From a virus: a stretch of 46,985 bases of DNA. Positions 1 through 9,724 of the stretch are shown in pieces (the first letter of the stretch is position 1; every line of letters starts with the position of its first letter). The position numbers and the translations under genes are program-made. The DNA lies in the IMG/VR virus record IMGVR_UViG_3300025687_000075, positions 1 to 46,985 of that record; one strand, written 5' to 3'. The notes beneath the pieces are model-generated. The model made no database searches. It was not told the DNA's origin and worked only from the letters and a program-made list of their open reading frames with translations.

Positions 1-2
1 CT

Positions 3-602
3 TATAAAAAAGGAGATCCTATTAGAATCATACATCAAAACACACCATGGCGAGGTTTATCTGTATTATTAGGTGCAATGCAATTAGTTAAAAATCCATT
101 AATTAAATTAGATGTATATAGTTCAACCCAAGTATATGGAGATGCTTTTAAAGAACGTAATGATGAAAGATATATTCCTTTATATAAACAAGCATCTGAA
201 TTACCTAATGTAAATTATATTGGCTACAAACCCAATGATTATATTTTAAAAAATTTAAATAATTATAATTTGTATGTATATCCAAGTATCTTTGAAGAAA
301 CTTCTTGTATATCTGCAATAGAAAGTATGTCTGCTGGTTTATATACGATTGTTACTAACTATGGAGCTTTGTATGAAACTTGCGCTGAGTTTCCAATGTA
401 TATAACGTACACTAAAGATCTTGAAATATTATCTCAAACATTTGCTGTTGCTATTGATATGGCTGCAGAAACTTTACATGAAAAGACTATTCAAGATAGT
501 TTAGATCTACAACAAACTTATTATCAAAAATATTATAACTGGAATAAAAGAGCAATGGAATGGAATAATTTTTTACAAGGCGTCCTTAATGCAAAAAAGT
601 AA
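3..602 (+). CDS. glycosyltransferase family 4-like, 5' truncated
   Basis: The frame is open from the window edge, so the N-terminus lies outside; the first internal ATG (78) is not a convincing start because sense sequence rich in GT4-like features (HQNTPWRGLSVLL) precedes it. The visible part is the C-terminal Rossmann domain of a GT-B glycosyltransferase. It has the typical YPSIFEETSCISAIE stretch, an E-x7-E motif that binds the nucleotide-sugar donor, followed by the usual 'SMSAG' helix. It overlaps the next gene by 14 bases. In context it probably glycosylates a virion or host surface component; acceptor and sugar are unknown. Confidence 0.85.
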   Translation, partial: YKKGDPIRIIHQNTPWRGLSVLLGAMQLVKNPLIKLDVYSSTQVYGDAFKERNDERYIPLYKQASELPNVNYIGYKPNDYILKNLNNYNLYVYPSIFEETSCISAIESMSAGLYTIVTNYGALYETCAEFPMYITYTKDLEILSQTFAVAIDMAAETLHEKTIQDSLDLQQTYYQKYYNWNKRAMEWNNFLQGVLNAKK

Positions 603-1464
603 AAATTGGTCAAATGAAGACACTTATCAAACTATAAAAGAAGTTAACGTGAATCCACAAGATCCCTCAAAACCTATTTGGTTTAATAAAGAAATCCAGA
701 AAGAGGATAACAAACAAATTAGACTTTGTGTAGGAACACCAGTACATTCCGAAGTATCTATTCATTACACTCAATGCTTATTAGAAATTCAAAAAGATTT
801 TATGAAAAAAGGTAATAGTGTATCTTTTTTAATGCATAAATCTTCTTTAATTACACAAGGTAGAAATTTAACAGTAGCTTCTTTTTTAGAAACTGATGCT
901 GATTATTTATTGTTTTTAGATTCAGATATTGCTGTTGGAACCCATGTCATTGAAAAAATGATTAATTCAAACAAAGAAGTGATCTGTGTCCCGTACCCCT
1001 TAAAAAGTATTCAATGGATGAAGTTAAAAGAACGTTTTGAAAGAGGATTAATTAAAACAGAAGAAGACATGGAAACTGGAGGCTGTACTTATCCAGTGCG
1101 GTTAGAGGATGCCAGTAATATTGTAATGGATAAAGGTATTATAGAAATTACTCATGCTCCAGCAGGTTGTTTATTAATTAAACGATCCGTTTTTGATAAA
1201 TTAATTAAAACCTTTCCTGATCGTAAAATTAAACAAAAATCAGTGATCAATGGCCAGTACGAAGAAAAGAAATATTATTACAATTTTTTTGATACGATTC
1301 ACGATAAAGAAACTCAAACTTACATGGGTGAAGATTTTGGTTTTTGTAAATTATGGAAAGAGGTTGGCGGAAAGATCTTTGCCGTAGTGGATGAATATAT
1401 TATGCATGTTGGTGAACATCAATATATTGGTCGATACATGGATGAGTTTATTAAACATGACTAA
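589..1464 (+). CDS. GT-A-fold glycosyltransferase (family 2-like)
   Basis: A 291-residue protein with a GT-A fold signature: an N-terminal strand LCVGTPVHSEV, then GRN (near residue 93) and LLFLDSDI, where DSD is the DxD metal and nucleotide-sugar motif. A C-terminal region with GEDFGFCKLW matches the acceptor-side acidic motif of this class. No signal peptide or membrane segment is seen, so it should act in the cytoplasm. It is clearly paralogous to the next gene (shared HKSS, GRN, PYP, PAGC and GEDF landmarks in the same order). The start overlaps the upstream glycosyltransferase by 14 bases, which suggests translational coupling. Confidence 0.85.
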   Translation: MQKSKNWSNEDTYQTIKEVNVNPQDPSKPIWFNKEIQKEDNKQIRLCVGTPVHSEVSIHYTQCLLEIQKDFMKKGNSVSFLMHKSSLITQGRNLTVASFLETDADYLLFLDSDIAVGTHVIEKMINSNKEVICVPYPLKSIQWMKLKERFERGLIKTEEDMETGGCTYPVRLEDASNIVMDKGIIEITHAPAGCLLIKRSVFDKLIKTFPDRKIKQKSVINGQYEEKKYYYNFFDTIHDKETQTYMGEDFGFCKLWKEVGGKIFAVVDEYIMHVGEHQYIGRYMDEFIKHD

Positions 1465-2194
1465 ATTATACGTCACTTCACCAACAACCGGTCAAGTAGA
1501 TATTCATTACATGCGGTCTATATTTTTATTACAAGCAGAATGTAATAAAAGAAAAATAGCAATTACTTTACATTTACATAAAAGTTCGATTGTAACCTTT
1601 GGTCGAAATGCATGTACTGCAGCTTTCTTACATTCAAATTGTACTCATATGTTATTTGTTGATACAGATATTCAATTTAATGAACAAGATATATTCAAAA
1701 TGATTGAAGCCGATGAAGAAATAACTTTAATTCCTTATCCTATGAAATGGATTGATTGGAAAAAAGCGGATGAATTATTCAAAAACCATCGAGTACCAGT
1801 CAATAAAGGTGGGTTTCATTTTCCAATTAAAGTTATAAATCAAGATGACTTTCAATCGGTGAACGGGTGGATGGAGATTGAAAGAGGTCCTGCGGGATGC
1901 ATGTTAATTAAAAGAGAAGCGATTGAACGCATGATTAAATTTTATCCTGAATTAAAAGTAAGACAAAATCACTTAATTAATGAAACAGTTAAAAATTCTG
2001 AACATTCTTATAATTTTTGGGATACTCAGTTTATCAAAGAAACTGGTCAAATAATAGGGGAAGATTTTGCTTTCTGTGACCGTTATAGGAAGGCTGGTGG
2101 ACGTATATTTGCTCTTATAAACTCTGAAATAACCCACCATGGCAACTATCCTTTTCGAGCCAAGTTCATTGACGAATGCATGAAAATTGAGTAA
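1457..2194 (+). CDS. GT-A-fold glycosyltransferase, paralog of the preceding gene
   Basis: I place the start at the ATG at 1457, which overlaps the upstream stop by 8 bases. A longer open frame from 1391 would read through the upstream gene's conserved 3' end. The 245-residue protein repeats the landmarks of its neighbour: HKSSIVTFGRN, LFVDTDI (DxD as DTD), IPYPMKWIDW, GPAGCMLIKR and GEDFAFCDRY. It is shorter at the N-terminus, lacking about 45 residues. Tandem duplication followed by divergence is the simplest explanation; the two may transfer different sugars or act one after the other. Confidence 0.85.
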   Translation: MTKLYVTSPTTGQVDIHYMRSIFLLQAECNKRKIAITLHLHKSSIVTFGRNACTAAFLHSNCTHMLFVDTDIQFNEQDIFKMIEADEEITLIPYPMKWIDWKKADELFKNHRVPVNKGGFHFPIKVINQDDFQSVNGWMEIERGPAGCMLIKREAIERMIKFYPELKVRQNHLINETVKNSEHSYNFWDTQFIKETGQIIGEDFAFCDRYRKAGGRIFALINSEITHHGNYPFRAKFIDECMKIE

Positions 2195-2235
2195 ATTTAC
2201 TCTTATACGTATTTTAAAACAGGAGTTATAATAAT

Positions 2236-3237
2236 ATGGATCCATTAACAGCCGCATTAATTGCTGGCGGTATTAACGCATTACAAGGTAAAAGAGGTTC
2301 TGACCTTTTAAAATCTACAGTTCGAGACGCTGCATTGACTTATGGGATAGGTCAATTTGCAGGAGGTATGGGTGCAGCTAAAGATGCAACTAAAGCAACT
2401 GAAGTTGCTAGAACAGTTGGAACATCAGGAGTGCCAGGAGGCGGAGATCCTTCTATGTTTTTTAAAGCAACTCAACAACCAACATCGTTTTTAGATAAAA
2501 CAAAAGCAGGTTTAGAAACTTTTACCGATGTATTTAGATCAGGAACTGGAGCAGATAGACAAATAGATAAATTTAAAGTAGGCCTTGGTGCTGGTGCATT
2601 AGGTGCAGGCTTGTATGCAGCGGGAGCATTTGATCCACAAGATCCAAAAGATCCAAGAATTCCAGGAGCTAATTTAATTTATTATTCACAACCAGAAGCG
2701 TTTAGAACTTTTGGTGATCAAGAAATAGACCCTTCTAAGTTTCCAGAAAAACCATATGCAAACATGAGATCAGGAGGCATTGCCGCAATTAGAACAAACC
2801 AAATGCAACTAAATGAAATTGAAGAAATGAAACAAAGACTACAAGCTTTACAAGAAGCTTATGATCAAGAAATAAGTCAAAGGTCTACTAACGAACCAAG
2901 TGATGCTGAAGAACAAACAAGCAAATTTAATCAAGGAGATTTAGTGGATGCTTTACCTAGTAAAACAAATAAAGATGAAAATAACGAAAAGAATTATAAA
3001 AGAACTTCTGGTAAAATGGTAGTTGATTCTGCAGGCAAAGGATCTGAAAACAAAGATACTATGCTTGCTCAACTAGCCGATGGCGAATTCGTAACTAAAT
3101 CAAGCGCAGTACGGGGTGCGGGAATCGCAATGGGTGCGGATCCAAATGATAAAGAACAACAAAGAGAAATGGGTGCTAAATATTTTTATGATCAAATGGC
3201 GAAGTTAGATAAATTAGCTAGCATGGGAAGAAGATAA
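2236..3237 (+). CDS. putative ejection/internal virion protein
   Basis: A 333-residue protein with AGGAGT at 2221 ahead of its ATG. The N-terminal third is rich in Ala and Gly with helical, weakly hydrophobic stretches (TAALIAGGINAL; GLGAGALGAGLYAAG). A coiled-coil-like segment follows near residues 190-215, then an acidic linker. The C-terminus carries LAQLADGEFV and AVRGAG, a combination I associate with structural proteins of marine phages. It contains MRSGGIAAIR, one copy of a short motif shared with other presumed virion proteins here. It starts a tightly coupled run (TAATG overlap with the next gene). The function is inferred from context. Confidence 0.7.
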   Translation: MDPLTAALIAGGINALQGKRGSDLLKSTVRDAALTYGIGQFAGGMGAAKDATKATEVARTVGTSGVPGGGDPSMFFKATQQPTSFLDKTKAGLETFTDVFRSGTGADRQIDKFKVGLGAGALGAGLYAAGAFDPQDPKDPRIPGANLIYYSQPEAFRTFGDQEIDPSKFPEKPYANMRSGGIAAIRTNQMQLNEIEEMKQRLQALQEAYDQEISQRSTNEPSDAEEQTSKFNQGDLVDALPSKTNKDENNEKNYKRTSGKMVVDSAGKGSENKDTMLAQLADGEFVTKSSAVRGAGIAMGADPNDKEQQREMGAKYFYDQMAKLDKLASMGRR

Positions 3238-3671
3238 TGTATTTAATACAATTTAAACCAGAAGAAATAGATAAAGTATGGCCATTAGTAAAAGACAAAG
3301 TACAATCTGCATTAGAAAGAAATCATGAAGGTAAAACATTAATGGACAATCAACATGTAAAAGAAATGTGTAAACAAGGTATTAAACAATTGTGGGTAAC
3401 TGTTGATAACCAAGACAACTTTAAAGGTGTTTGTATTTCTGAAATAGCACAATATCCGAATTACAATGTAGGGGTGGTTAATATCGCAACTGGAACAGAT
3501 TTGCCTTTATGGATTGACAAGATTAACGTATTTGAAAAATGGGCTTTTGAAAACTGTGGCTGTAAAAAGTTAGAGGTATACGGGAGACCAGGATGGAAAA
3601 AAATGTTAGAACCTTTAGGTTTTCATTTTAATCATGTACAAATGGATAAATTTATAGGAGGGCACGCATAA
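3237..3671 (+). CDS. GNAT-like protein, T7 gp13-like position
   Basis: A 144-residue protein with the topology of a GNAT acyltransferase: a central strand 'QLWVTVDNQDNFKGVCISEI', then VGVVNIATG, then a helix and the C-terminal 'CKKLEVYGRPGWKKMLEPLGF'. The usual acetyl-CoA loop R/Q-x-x-G-x-G/A is not obvious, so catalysis is doubtful. GNAT-like proteins of this size sit next to the large ejection proteins in T7-like phages (gp13 family), and this gene sits between putative ejection genes. A structural or ejection role is therefore as likely as an enzymatic one. The start overlaps the upstream stop (TAATG). Confidence 0.7.
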   Translation: MYLIQFKPEEIDKVWPLVKDKVQSALERNHEGKTLMDNQHVKEMCKQGIKQLWVTVDNQDNFKGVCISEIAQYPNYNVGVVNIATGTDLPLWIDKINVFEKWAFENCGCKKLEVYGRPGWKKMLEPLGFHFNHVQMDKFIGGHA

Positions 3672-4486
3672 TGTCAGGAGGCGGAGGAGGTGGAGGCGGA
3701 ACACCCGCGGACACTACAAACGTACAAACTATTAGAGAAGCACCAGAGATCGAAGCAAGAAGACTTGGATTAATGGACGAAGCAACTCGTGTTGCAAGAC
3801 AACCATTAAACTTACCTGCATTTCAAACAGCAGGTTTAACACAAGAACAACAAGCAGCTGGAGCTCTTGCAGGTCAAACAGGGGTAGGTATATCCTCTAT
3901 TACAGGAGCACAAACTGCTGCTGCATTAGATCCTTCATCACAACAGTTTCAACAATATTTAAACCCATATCAATCTTACATTATTGATGAAATCAATCGA
4001 CAAGCACAAATGGGACAACAACAAACTGCACAAAAAGCAATTCAAGCAGGTGCGTTTGGCGGTGGTCGAGAAGGGATACAGTTAGCAGAACAAGAAAGAG
4101 CAAGACTTGGAAAAATAGGAGAATCGCAATATGCTGCCTTTACAGGAGCTTTAGATGCTTTCCAAAGAGGACAACAATTACAAGCACAAACAGGTTTATC
4201 AGCAGCGGATGCTTTAATGAGACAACGAGCGCAAGATATTCAAGCGTTAAGCACAACTGGTGCTACTGCACAAGCTACTGAACAAGCAAGACTTGATGCA
4301 TTAAGACAAACAGAAGAGAGAAGAATACAAGATCCATACACTAGACTTTCTTTTGTTAGTGATATTCAAAGAGGGGTTCCTTCTTCTCAACAACAAGTAA
4401 CACAAACCGCAGTACCTACCGCAAGTCCAGCAGCACAAGCAGTTGGAACTGGTCTTGGGGCTTATGCTGCATTTGCAGGTAAGTAA
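3671..4486 (+). CDS. Ala/Gln-rich putative ejection protein
   Basis: A 271-residue protein with a poly-Gly N-terminus (eight glycines after MSG) and a body dominated by Ala, Gln and Arg, predicted to be almost all helix. It resembles the glutamine-rich internal virion proteins that line the ejection conduit in podoviruses. A segment AIQAGAFGGGREG interrupts the helices. The C-terminus ends in a small hydrophobic Ala/Gly stretch (AVGTGLGAYAAFAG). GGAGGGCACG precedes the start, which overlaps the upstream stop. The family assignment rests on composition and neighbourhood. Confidence 0.65.
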   Translation: MSGGGGGGGGTPADTTNVQTIREAPEIEARRLGLMDEATRVARQPLNLPAFQTAGLTQEQQAAGALAGQTGVGISSITGAQTAAALDPSSQQFQQYLNPYQSYIIDEINRQAQMGQQQTAQKAIQAGAFGGGREGIQLAEQERARLGKIGESQYAAFTGALDAFQRGQQLQAQTGLSAADALMRQRAQDIQALSTTGATAQATEQARLDALRQTEERRIQDPYTRLSFVSDIQRGVPSSQQQVTQTAVPTASPAAQAVGTGLGAYAAFAGK

Positions 4487-5919
4487 TGAGTAAAGTATTA
4501 GAAAGAAAATATTTTAGAAAAAAAGCTGTTCAGCATTTTAGAGCTGGAGGTATTGTTACTTTAAAAATGGATAAAGGCGGAGAAGCTAGAAAAGAAGGTT
4601 TCTTTGAAGATGTGCCTTTAGGTCAAGCCTTAAAATCAGCAGGACAAACTATTGTTAAAGAAGGTAAAAAAGCAGGAGCAGCATTATATGATTTAGGTGC
4701 GGTGCCTATTAACTTAGGTGCAGAATTTTTAACAGGAACTAATCCAGGATATTCTGGAACTAAATTTTTTGATGTTGAGGGTTATGACCCTGATACAGCT
4801 TATTTTATGGGAGTCCCTACTTCTGCTAAACAAAGCACTTTAGCAGAAAAAAGAGAAACTAAACGAGCTGAAGCTGATACTGAAGTATCAGGTTTAGAAA
4901 AAGAAATTACAAAAGATCCAAGCATTATTGCAAAATTAACTCCTTCTGAGAAAACAACAAGTGATATTAAGGTTTCAACAGGGAGTGAGGAAGCTGATAA
5001 AATTTTCACTAATTATGTAACTGCTAAAAAACCAGGAGATCTTGTACAAAAAAATTTAATTGATGAAACTCCAAAAGATCCAGCTGAATTATCTACTAAA
5101 AAACAAATTAGAAACATCATGGATGAATTAGCAGAAGAAAGAAAAGAAGGGTCTTCTGTTAATCTACCATTAATGAGATTAGCGTTAGGTTTAATGAAAG
5201 GTACTTCATACCAAGAAGGACTACCAGCATTTGCTGAAATATTTGCAGGTGCAGGAGAAGGTGCATTAGAAACATTTATCGAACAAGAAAAACAAAAAAG
5301 TGATGCTGATTTAGAGTTAATGGAACTTGCTACTAAATTAAAAATTTCACAAGATGAAGTTGAGTCTAGAAAATATGCAGTTGATAAACAGGCAGAACTT
5401 TATGGTTTAAAAAAATACGATCCAGAAAAACATCGTGAATCAATGTCTAAAATTCAAAATTTATCTAGAACTAGAAACAGTATTCTAGAAGCAATGTCTA
5501 TTATCAATAAAGCAGGACCTCAAAGCACTTTTGATAAAATTGGTGGAGATTTTTTTAGTGTTTTAGAAGCAGTTACTGGTGTAGATAATGCAAATCAAAT
5601 GCCTGCTCAACGATTAAAATTAATTATTAATGATCTAAAAGTAGCATTTGCTAAAGAACTAACTAGAGGATTAAGTCCAGTTAGTGATCGAGACATTCAA
5701 AGAATTGAAAAAATTTTAGCAAGTTTTTCTTATACAGAAAGCCCAGCAGAGTTTAATCAAAAATTAAATAAAATGTTAGGTATTATTAATGGTCAATTAG
5801 AATTAGAAGCAGGTCAGTATGGTTACACTTATCAAAATCCAGAAAGTAGTTTTGGAGGATTTACAAATAATTCAGGAAAAACAATAGATGAAATCATTGC
5901 TGAAAAAACTAAAAAATAA
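4486..5919 (+). CDS. putative virion/ejection protein
   Basis: A 477-residue protein that I do not recognise by family. It begins with a basic, Lys-rich segment that includes FRAGGIVTLK and DKGGEARKE, two copies of the GG motif described in the findings. A small-residue helical region (ALKSAGQTIVKEGKKAGAAL) follows, then a long acidic helical body. Residues 230-265 contain LMRLALGLMKGTSYQEGLPA, a pattern I associate with marine podovirus ejection blocks. The start overlaps the upstream stop by four bases. Coupling and position between two ejection-like genes support a virion role. Confidence 0.65.
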   Translation: MSKVLERKYFRKKAVQHFRAGGIVTLKMDKGGEARKEGFFEDVPLGQALKSAGQTIVKEGKKAGAALYDLGAVPINLGAEFLTGTNPGYSGTKFFDVEGYDPDTAYFMGVPTSAKQSTLAEKRETKRAEADTEVSGLEKEITKDPSIIAKLTPSEKTTSDIKVSTGSEEADKIFTNYVTAKKPGDLVQKNLIDETPKDPAELSTKKQIRNIMDELAEERKEGSSVNLPLMRLALGLMKGTSYQEGLPAFAEIFAGAGEGALETFIEQEKQKSDADLELMELATKLKISQDEVESRKYAVDKQAELYGLKKYDPEKHRESMSKIQNLSRTRNSILEAMSIINKAGPQSTFDKIGGDFFSVLEAVTGVDNANQMPAQRLKLIINDLKVAFAKELTRGLSPVSDRDIQRIEKILASFSYTESPAEFNQKLNKMLGIINGQLELEAGQYGYTYQNPESSFGGFTNNSGKTIDEIIAEKTKK

Positions 5920-5928
5920 AGGTTATGT

Positions 5929-8900
5929 ATGCTAGACTTACAAGATTTAAATGTAGAACAACTCCAAAAGTTAAAAGATGGAAAACAATTAGATCTTGAA
6001 GATTTAAATATTGATCAATTAAATATTCTAAAACAAAAAGGTTACAGTCAAGATAAAAATATGTCTCAAGACGGAGATGTATTTAAATTTTCTCAAGGCA
6101 ATATTACAAATCCATTTGGTGCTAATGATGATATAGATAACACTAAAGGTGTTAAAAATTTTGATTTTAGATCTAACTTTGCTGAACAAGATAATGAAGA
6201 AGAACGTGTGGCATTTCTGCAAAAGAAAGTAGGTAAAGAAGGTTTTGGAAAAGACAACAGAGGTAGATATTATTTAACTGATGTTGGGTTAGCTAAAATT
6301 GGTGAAGACCCTTTATTAGAAGGAAAACGAGGACGATTAATTGATGCTGACTTAGGTTTTTTTAAAAACTTAAATCCAATGAATCCTGATTTTATATATG
6401 ACCTTGCTGAACTAAAATCATCTATGGGTCTTCCTTTAGTAGGTGCAGTTGCGGCTTCTGTCTTAACTGGGGGGATGGGAACGATTCCAGCAATGGCAAT
6501 TACTGGTTTAGGTGGAGGTATTGGAAAAGCGTTAGATGAATTTGTCTTTAATGGTGAAGACATGGAATTAAGTAACACTACAAAAGATATTGCTTATGAA
6601 GCTTTATTGTCAGCTGGAGGCGAAGGTTTGGGTAGAGGATTAAGAGGAATCTACAGATATTTATTTGCACCAGGTCAACGAACAACTGCTACAAATTTAT
6701 TTAGTACATTTGATGATGCGAATAGAGCATTAGAACAACAAGGTTTTGAAAAAAGTTTATTAAGTTATAGAAAGTTCGATCCTAAATTAAAAATCGCACA
6801 AGAATTAGGACAAGAAACACAGAACTTAGGAGCCCTTCCTTCTTTACTACAAACAACCGGTAGACCTATTCTTGGAAGATTCCAAGGAATGTTTGATACT
6901 ATTTTTGGCAACCCTAGAGATTATTTCAATCAACGATTCATGAATAATGAAATGACAAAGATGATTTTAAAATCTAAAGGCGTAGATGTAGCTGCGGATA
7001 GCGAGTACCAGTCTTTGTTAAATAATTTAATCAAAACGGGTCCTAGAACATTTATGGGAAGACCTTCGAAACAATTAGAAGCATATTCTGCTAAACTGCA
7101 ACAATTAGCTAGAACAAGTTTTAAAGATCAATACGATACCGTATTTAAAAACAACTTTGTTAACCCAGAATTTTTATTTAAAGTATATAGAGAGGGTGGT
7201 GAAAACGCATTTAAAACTTTAAGGGAATCTATTAGTGGTTCAGAAATGGCTTCTAAAGAAGCAGAAAGAAATATTAATAAACTATTGTCTCAATTGTTTG
7301 AAGAACAAGTGCCGAAGACACAACAAAAAGTTTTATCAAATGAAGTAATTAAAAATGCTCAACAAGCATACGTTAACTTTCAAAGAGAGTCTTCTGTGCT
7401 TTATTCTAGAGTAGATCAAATGTTTGGTAACAGAGCAATTATTGATGCTTCCCCAATTAAAAATATGTTTATGCAACAAATTAAAGACGGCAATGTTTTA
7501 ATGGATACTCCAGCCGTTAGAAAAGTTATGGGTTACCTACAAGGAGATAGACCTTTATTAACTTATACACAAGCAAATACTTTAAAACAATTAATGGATG
7601 AATTAGGTTATGTACCTAATCCAGTTGAAGCTGGTTTTGATCAATTCACGTTACAAAGAGGATCTCAATTCTTAAATGAAGCAATTGGAGCTGCTCCAGA
7701 AAGTGCTGCTAAAGTAACACTAAATCAAGCTAAAAATAAAACTATTTCAGATTGGTTAGCTACAAGTCCAAATTTAATGACTGATAAAGTGCCTCAATCC
7801 GTTCGAGCCAATATAACAAAAGTATTAACAGAAGGGTCAGATGGAGTTCCTAAAACATATAGAGATTTATCTATTAAACAAAAAAATGAAATTTTTGATT
7901 TAGTAAAAGAAAATATTGAATATTTTGATAATGCTTTTTTATCTGAAGGATTTAAAAAAGGTTTAAAACAAGCAGTGCAAGATAAAAATACGATTCAAGA
8001 AGCATTAAGATTAAGACAAATTGCTTTTGATTTTACTAAAAACAATGCTGGAAAATTTCAAAGTGGTACAGCTAAAGCATTATTAAAACAAGTTAGAGCA
8101 ACTGGAGCAATTGACCCATCTCAATTAAGAAAAATTGTATTAAGAAATAATCCTGATGATTTAAATAGAATATTAAAAGAAGTTAAATTTGGAGAAGGCA
8201 AACCTTTTGCAAAAGCTATTCAAGAAATGGGTAAACCCTTAACAAAAGCTGAACAGAAAAAACTTGCAACGGCTAAAGAATTATTACCAGCCGAAGCAGA
8301 AAGAATTGGATTAAGACCAGGAGAAAAAATATCTAGAAAAATATTAAGTGAAGACGAAGTTAGTAAAACAAAACTATTTATGACTAAAACATTAGTACAA
8401 GATATTTTAAATGGATCTAGAAATAGTATTACTAATAATATTGATGCGTCAAAATTTGCAAGAACTATTAAAAAATATGGAGAAGCAACAGGTTCCAAAA
8501 CTCCTTCAACATTAGAGCTTGTTGCTGGTAAACAAGAAGCTGCTAGATTAATGGGGTTAGCGGATGAATTATCAAATGCAACTGGAACTATTGATGATAC
8601 GTTAATGAATAATTTAATGAACAGTAAGTATTTAAATAGAGAAATATCTAATGTGGATGATGTAGTTAATTCAATTAAAAATGAATTAGATACTATTAAA
8701 CAATATAATGACTTAGGTGGTTTTATTGGTGACTTAACCAAACCAGGGATGGAAGGTATTCGAGCCATTGACACGATCTTCGCTCCAAATAACATTGGCC
8801 AGTTTGCTAAAATATCAAATGTATTAAATCAAACTCCAAAAGGCAGAGAAAGTTTACAACAAATCAGAACTGCAGGAATGAATAAACTATTACAAAAAAT

Positions 8901-9543
8901 GGTTGATGACACAAGTTCTATTGTAGATGGTGTTTTATTAAATGGTCAAAAACTTAAAAATGAAATGTCTAGACTAGGTGGTAAAGAGTCTATGGAAATA
9001 TTTTTTGGTAAAGATTTAGGTAAAGAAATTATGGAATTTGCAGACCAAGCAACCTTCTTAACACAAAAGAAAACATTATCAGGTGGACTTGTAGCAGCTT
9101 CGATTGCTCTTAACCCTCTTGCTAAAGCACCTATATTAATTCAAATGAACGTTTTATCTAGATTAATGGGTTCAAGAGCATTCATGAATTTATTAAACAG
9201 GGGTGTTAGAAACGGAAACGCTAGAGATATTGCAGAGATTGCAAGAATTGTAGGAATTCAAACAAGTATGTTAATGGATGATGTTGAAGATCCAGAATAT
9301 TTTAATTATGATTTAAGATCTGCTATTGGAGATGTTGAACAAACAATACCACAAGTTTCACAAACATCGCCAACACAACCTGCGGCGGTATCTACTCCAA
9401 CAGTATCTCCTGCAGAAGTTCCTCCAATTACAATGATGGCAGACCAATCTATTTCAGACAGGATTGAAGAACTATTTCCTGAAGATGAATTATCTAAAGC
9501 AATTGCACGTAGACAACAAGCAACAGGAGCTCAAAATGCCTAG
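5929..9543 (+). CDS. large internal virion / ejection protein (1204 aa)
   Basis: This is the largest gene in the window. Residues 2-39 form two imperfect tandem repeats (LDLQDLNVEQLQKLK, then LDLEDLNIDQLNILK). Residues 166-200 are a glycine-rich hydrophobic stretch (VGAVAASVLTGGMG) able to enter a membrane. The rest is long alpha-helical sequence without cysteine-rich or enzymatic motifs that I can see; a second hydrophobic segment (LVAASIALNPLAKAPILI) lies near residue 1050, and the tail is rich in Pro, Thr and Ser. Size and position match gp16-type ejection proteins of short-tailed phages, but no lytic transglycosylase motif was seen. Confidence 0.75.
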   Translation: MLDLQDLNVEQLQKLKDGKQLDLEDLNIDQLNILKQKGYSQDKNMSQDGDVFKFSQGNITNPFGANDDIDNTKGVKNFDFRSNFAEQDNEEERVAFLQKKVGKEGFGKDNRGRYYLTDVGLAKIGEDPLLEGKRGRLIDADLGFFKNLNPMNPDFIYDLAELKSSMGLPLVGAVAASVLTGGMGTIPAMAITGLGGGIGKALDEFVFNGEDMELSNTTKDIAYEALLSAGGEGLGRGLRGIYRYLFAPGQRTTATNLFSTFDDANRALEQQGFEKSLLSYRKFDPKLKIAQELGQETQNLGALPSLLQTTGRPILGRFQGMFDTIFGNPRDYFNQRFMNNEMTKMILKSKGVDVAADSEYQSLLNNLIKTGPRTFMGRPSKQLEAYSAKLQQLARTSFKDQYDTVFKNNFVNPEFLFKVYREGGENAFKTLRESISGSEMASKEAERNINKLLSQLFEEQVPKTQQKVLSNEVIKNAQQAYVNFQRESSVLYSRVDQMFGNRAIIDASPIKNMFMQQIKDGNVLMDTPAVRKVMGYLQGDRPLLTYTQANTLKQLMDELGYVPNPVEAGFDQFTLQRGSQFLNEAIGAAPESAAKVTLNQAKNKTISDWLATSPNLMTDKVPQSVRANITKVLTEGSDGVPKTYRDLSIKQKNEIFDLVKENIEYFDNAFLSEGFKKGLKQAVQDKNTIQEALRLRQIAFDFTKNNAGKFQSGTAKALLKQVRATGAIDPSQLRKIVLRNNPDDLNRILKEVKFGEGKPFAKAIQEMGKPLTKAEQKKLATAKELLPAEAERIGLRPGEKISRKILSEDEVSKTKLFMTKTLVQDILNGSRNSITNNIDASKFARTIKKYGEATGSKTPSTLELVAGKQEAARLMGLADELSNATGTIDDTLMNNLMNSKYLNREISNVDDVVNSIKNELDTIKQYNDLGGFIGDLTKPGMEGIRAIDTIFAPNNIGQFAKISNVLNQTPKGRESLQQIRTAGMNKLLQKMVDDTSSIVDGVLLNGQKLKNEMSRLGGKESMEIFFGKDLGKEIMEFADQATFLTQKKTLSGGLVAASIALNPLAKAPILIQMNVLSRLMGSRAFMNLLNRGVRNGNARDIAEIARIVGIQTSMLMDDVEDPEYFNYDLRSAIGDVEQTIPQVSQTSPTQPAAVSTPTVSPAEVPPITMMADQSISDRIEELFPEDELSKAIARRQQATGAQNA

Positions 9544-9715
9544 AAAATCTGCAATGGACAGAATTGAATACCATGAGAAAATCTGTCGAATCATGCAGAA
9601 ACAAACTTTCGAAAGAATAGATAAGATTGAATCTAGAATGTCTAGAATGGAAAAATGGCTTGTGGGTGGAATGTTTGCTATACTTTTAGCTGTACTTTCA
9701 CAACATTTCAGCTAA
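9536..9715 (+). CDS. small coiled-coil/TM protein, XhlA-like holin candidate
   Basis: A 59-residue protein whose start at 9536 overlaps the ejection gene by 8 bases; the longer open frame from 9464 lies inside that gene. The N-terminal two thirds are charged and heptad-like (ERIDKIESRMSRMEKW) and the C-terminus is a single transmembrane helix (LVGGMFAILLAVL). This coiled coil followed by one TM segment is the architecture of XhlA-type holin or accessory lysis proteins. The endolysin gene is far away (42961), so the lysis link is tentative. Confidence 0.7.
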   Translation: MPRKSAMDRIEYHEKICRIMQKQTFERIDKIESRMSRMEKWLVGGMFAILLAVLSQHFS

Positions 9716-9724
9716 TATATAGCT

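Noticed and set aside
8220-8795. 191-codon reverse frame
   Set aside because: Lies wholly inside the ejection gene, Ser/Leu/Ile-rich as expected from the antisense of an AT-rich gene, with no start signal.
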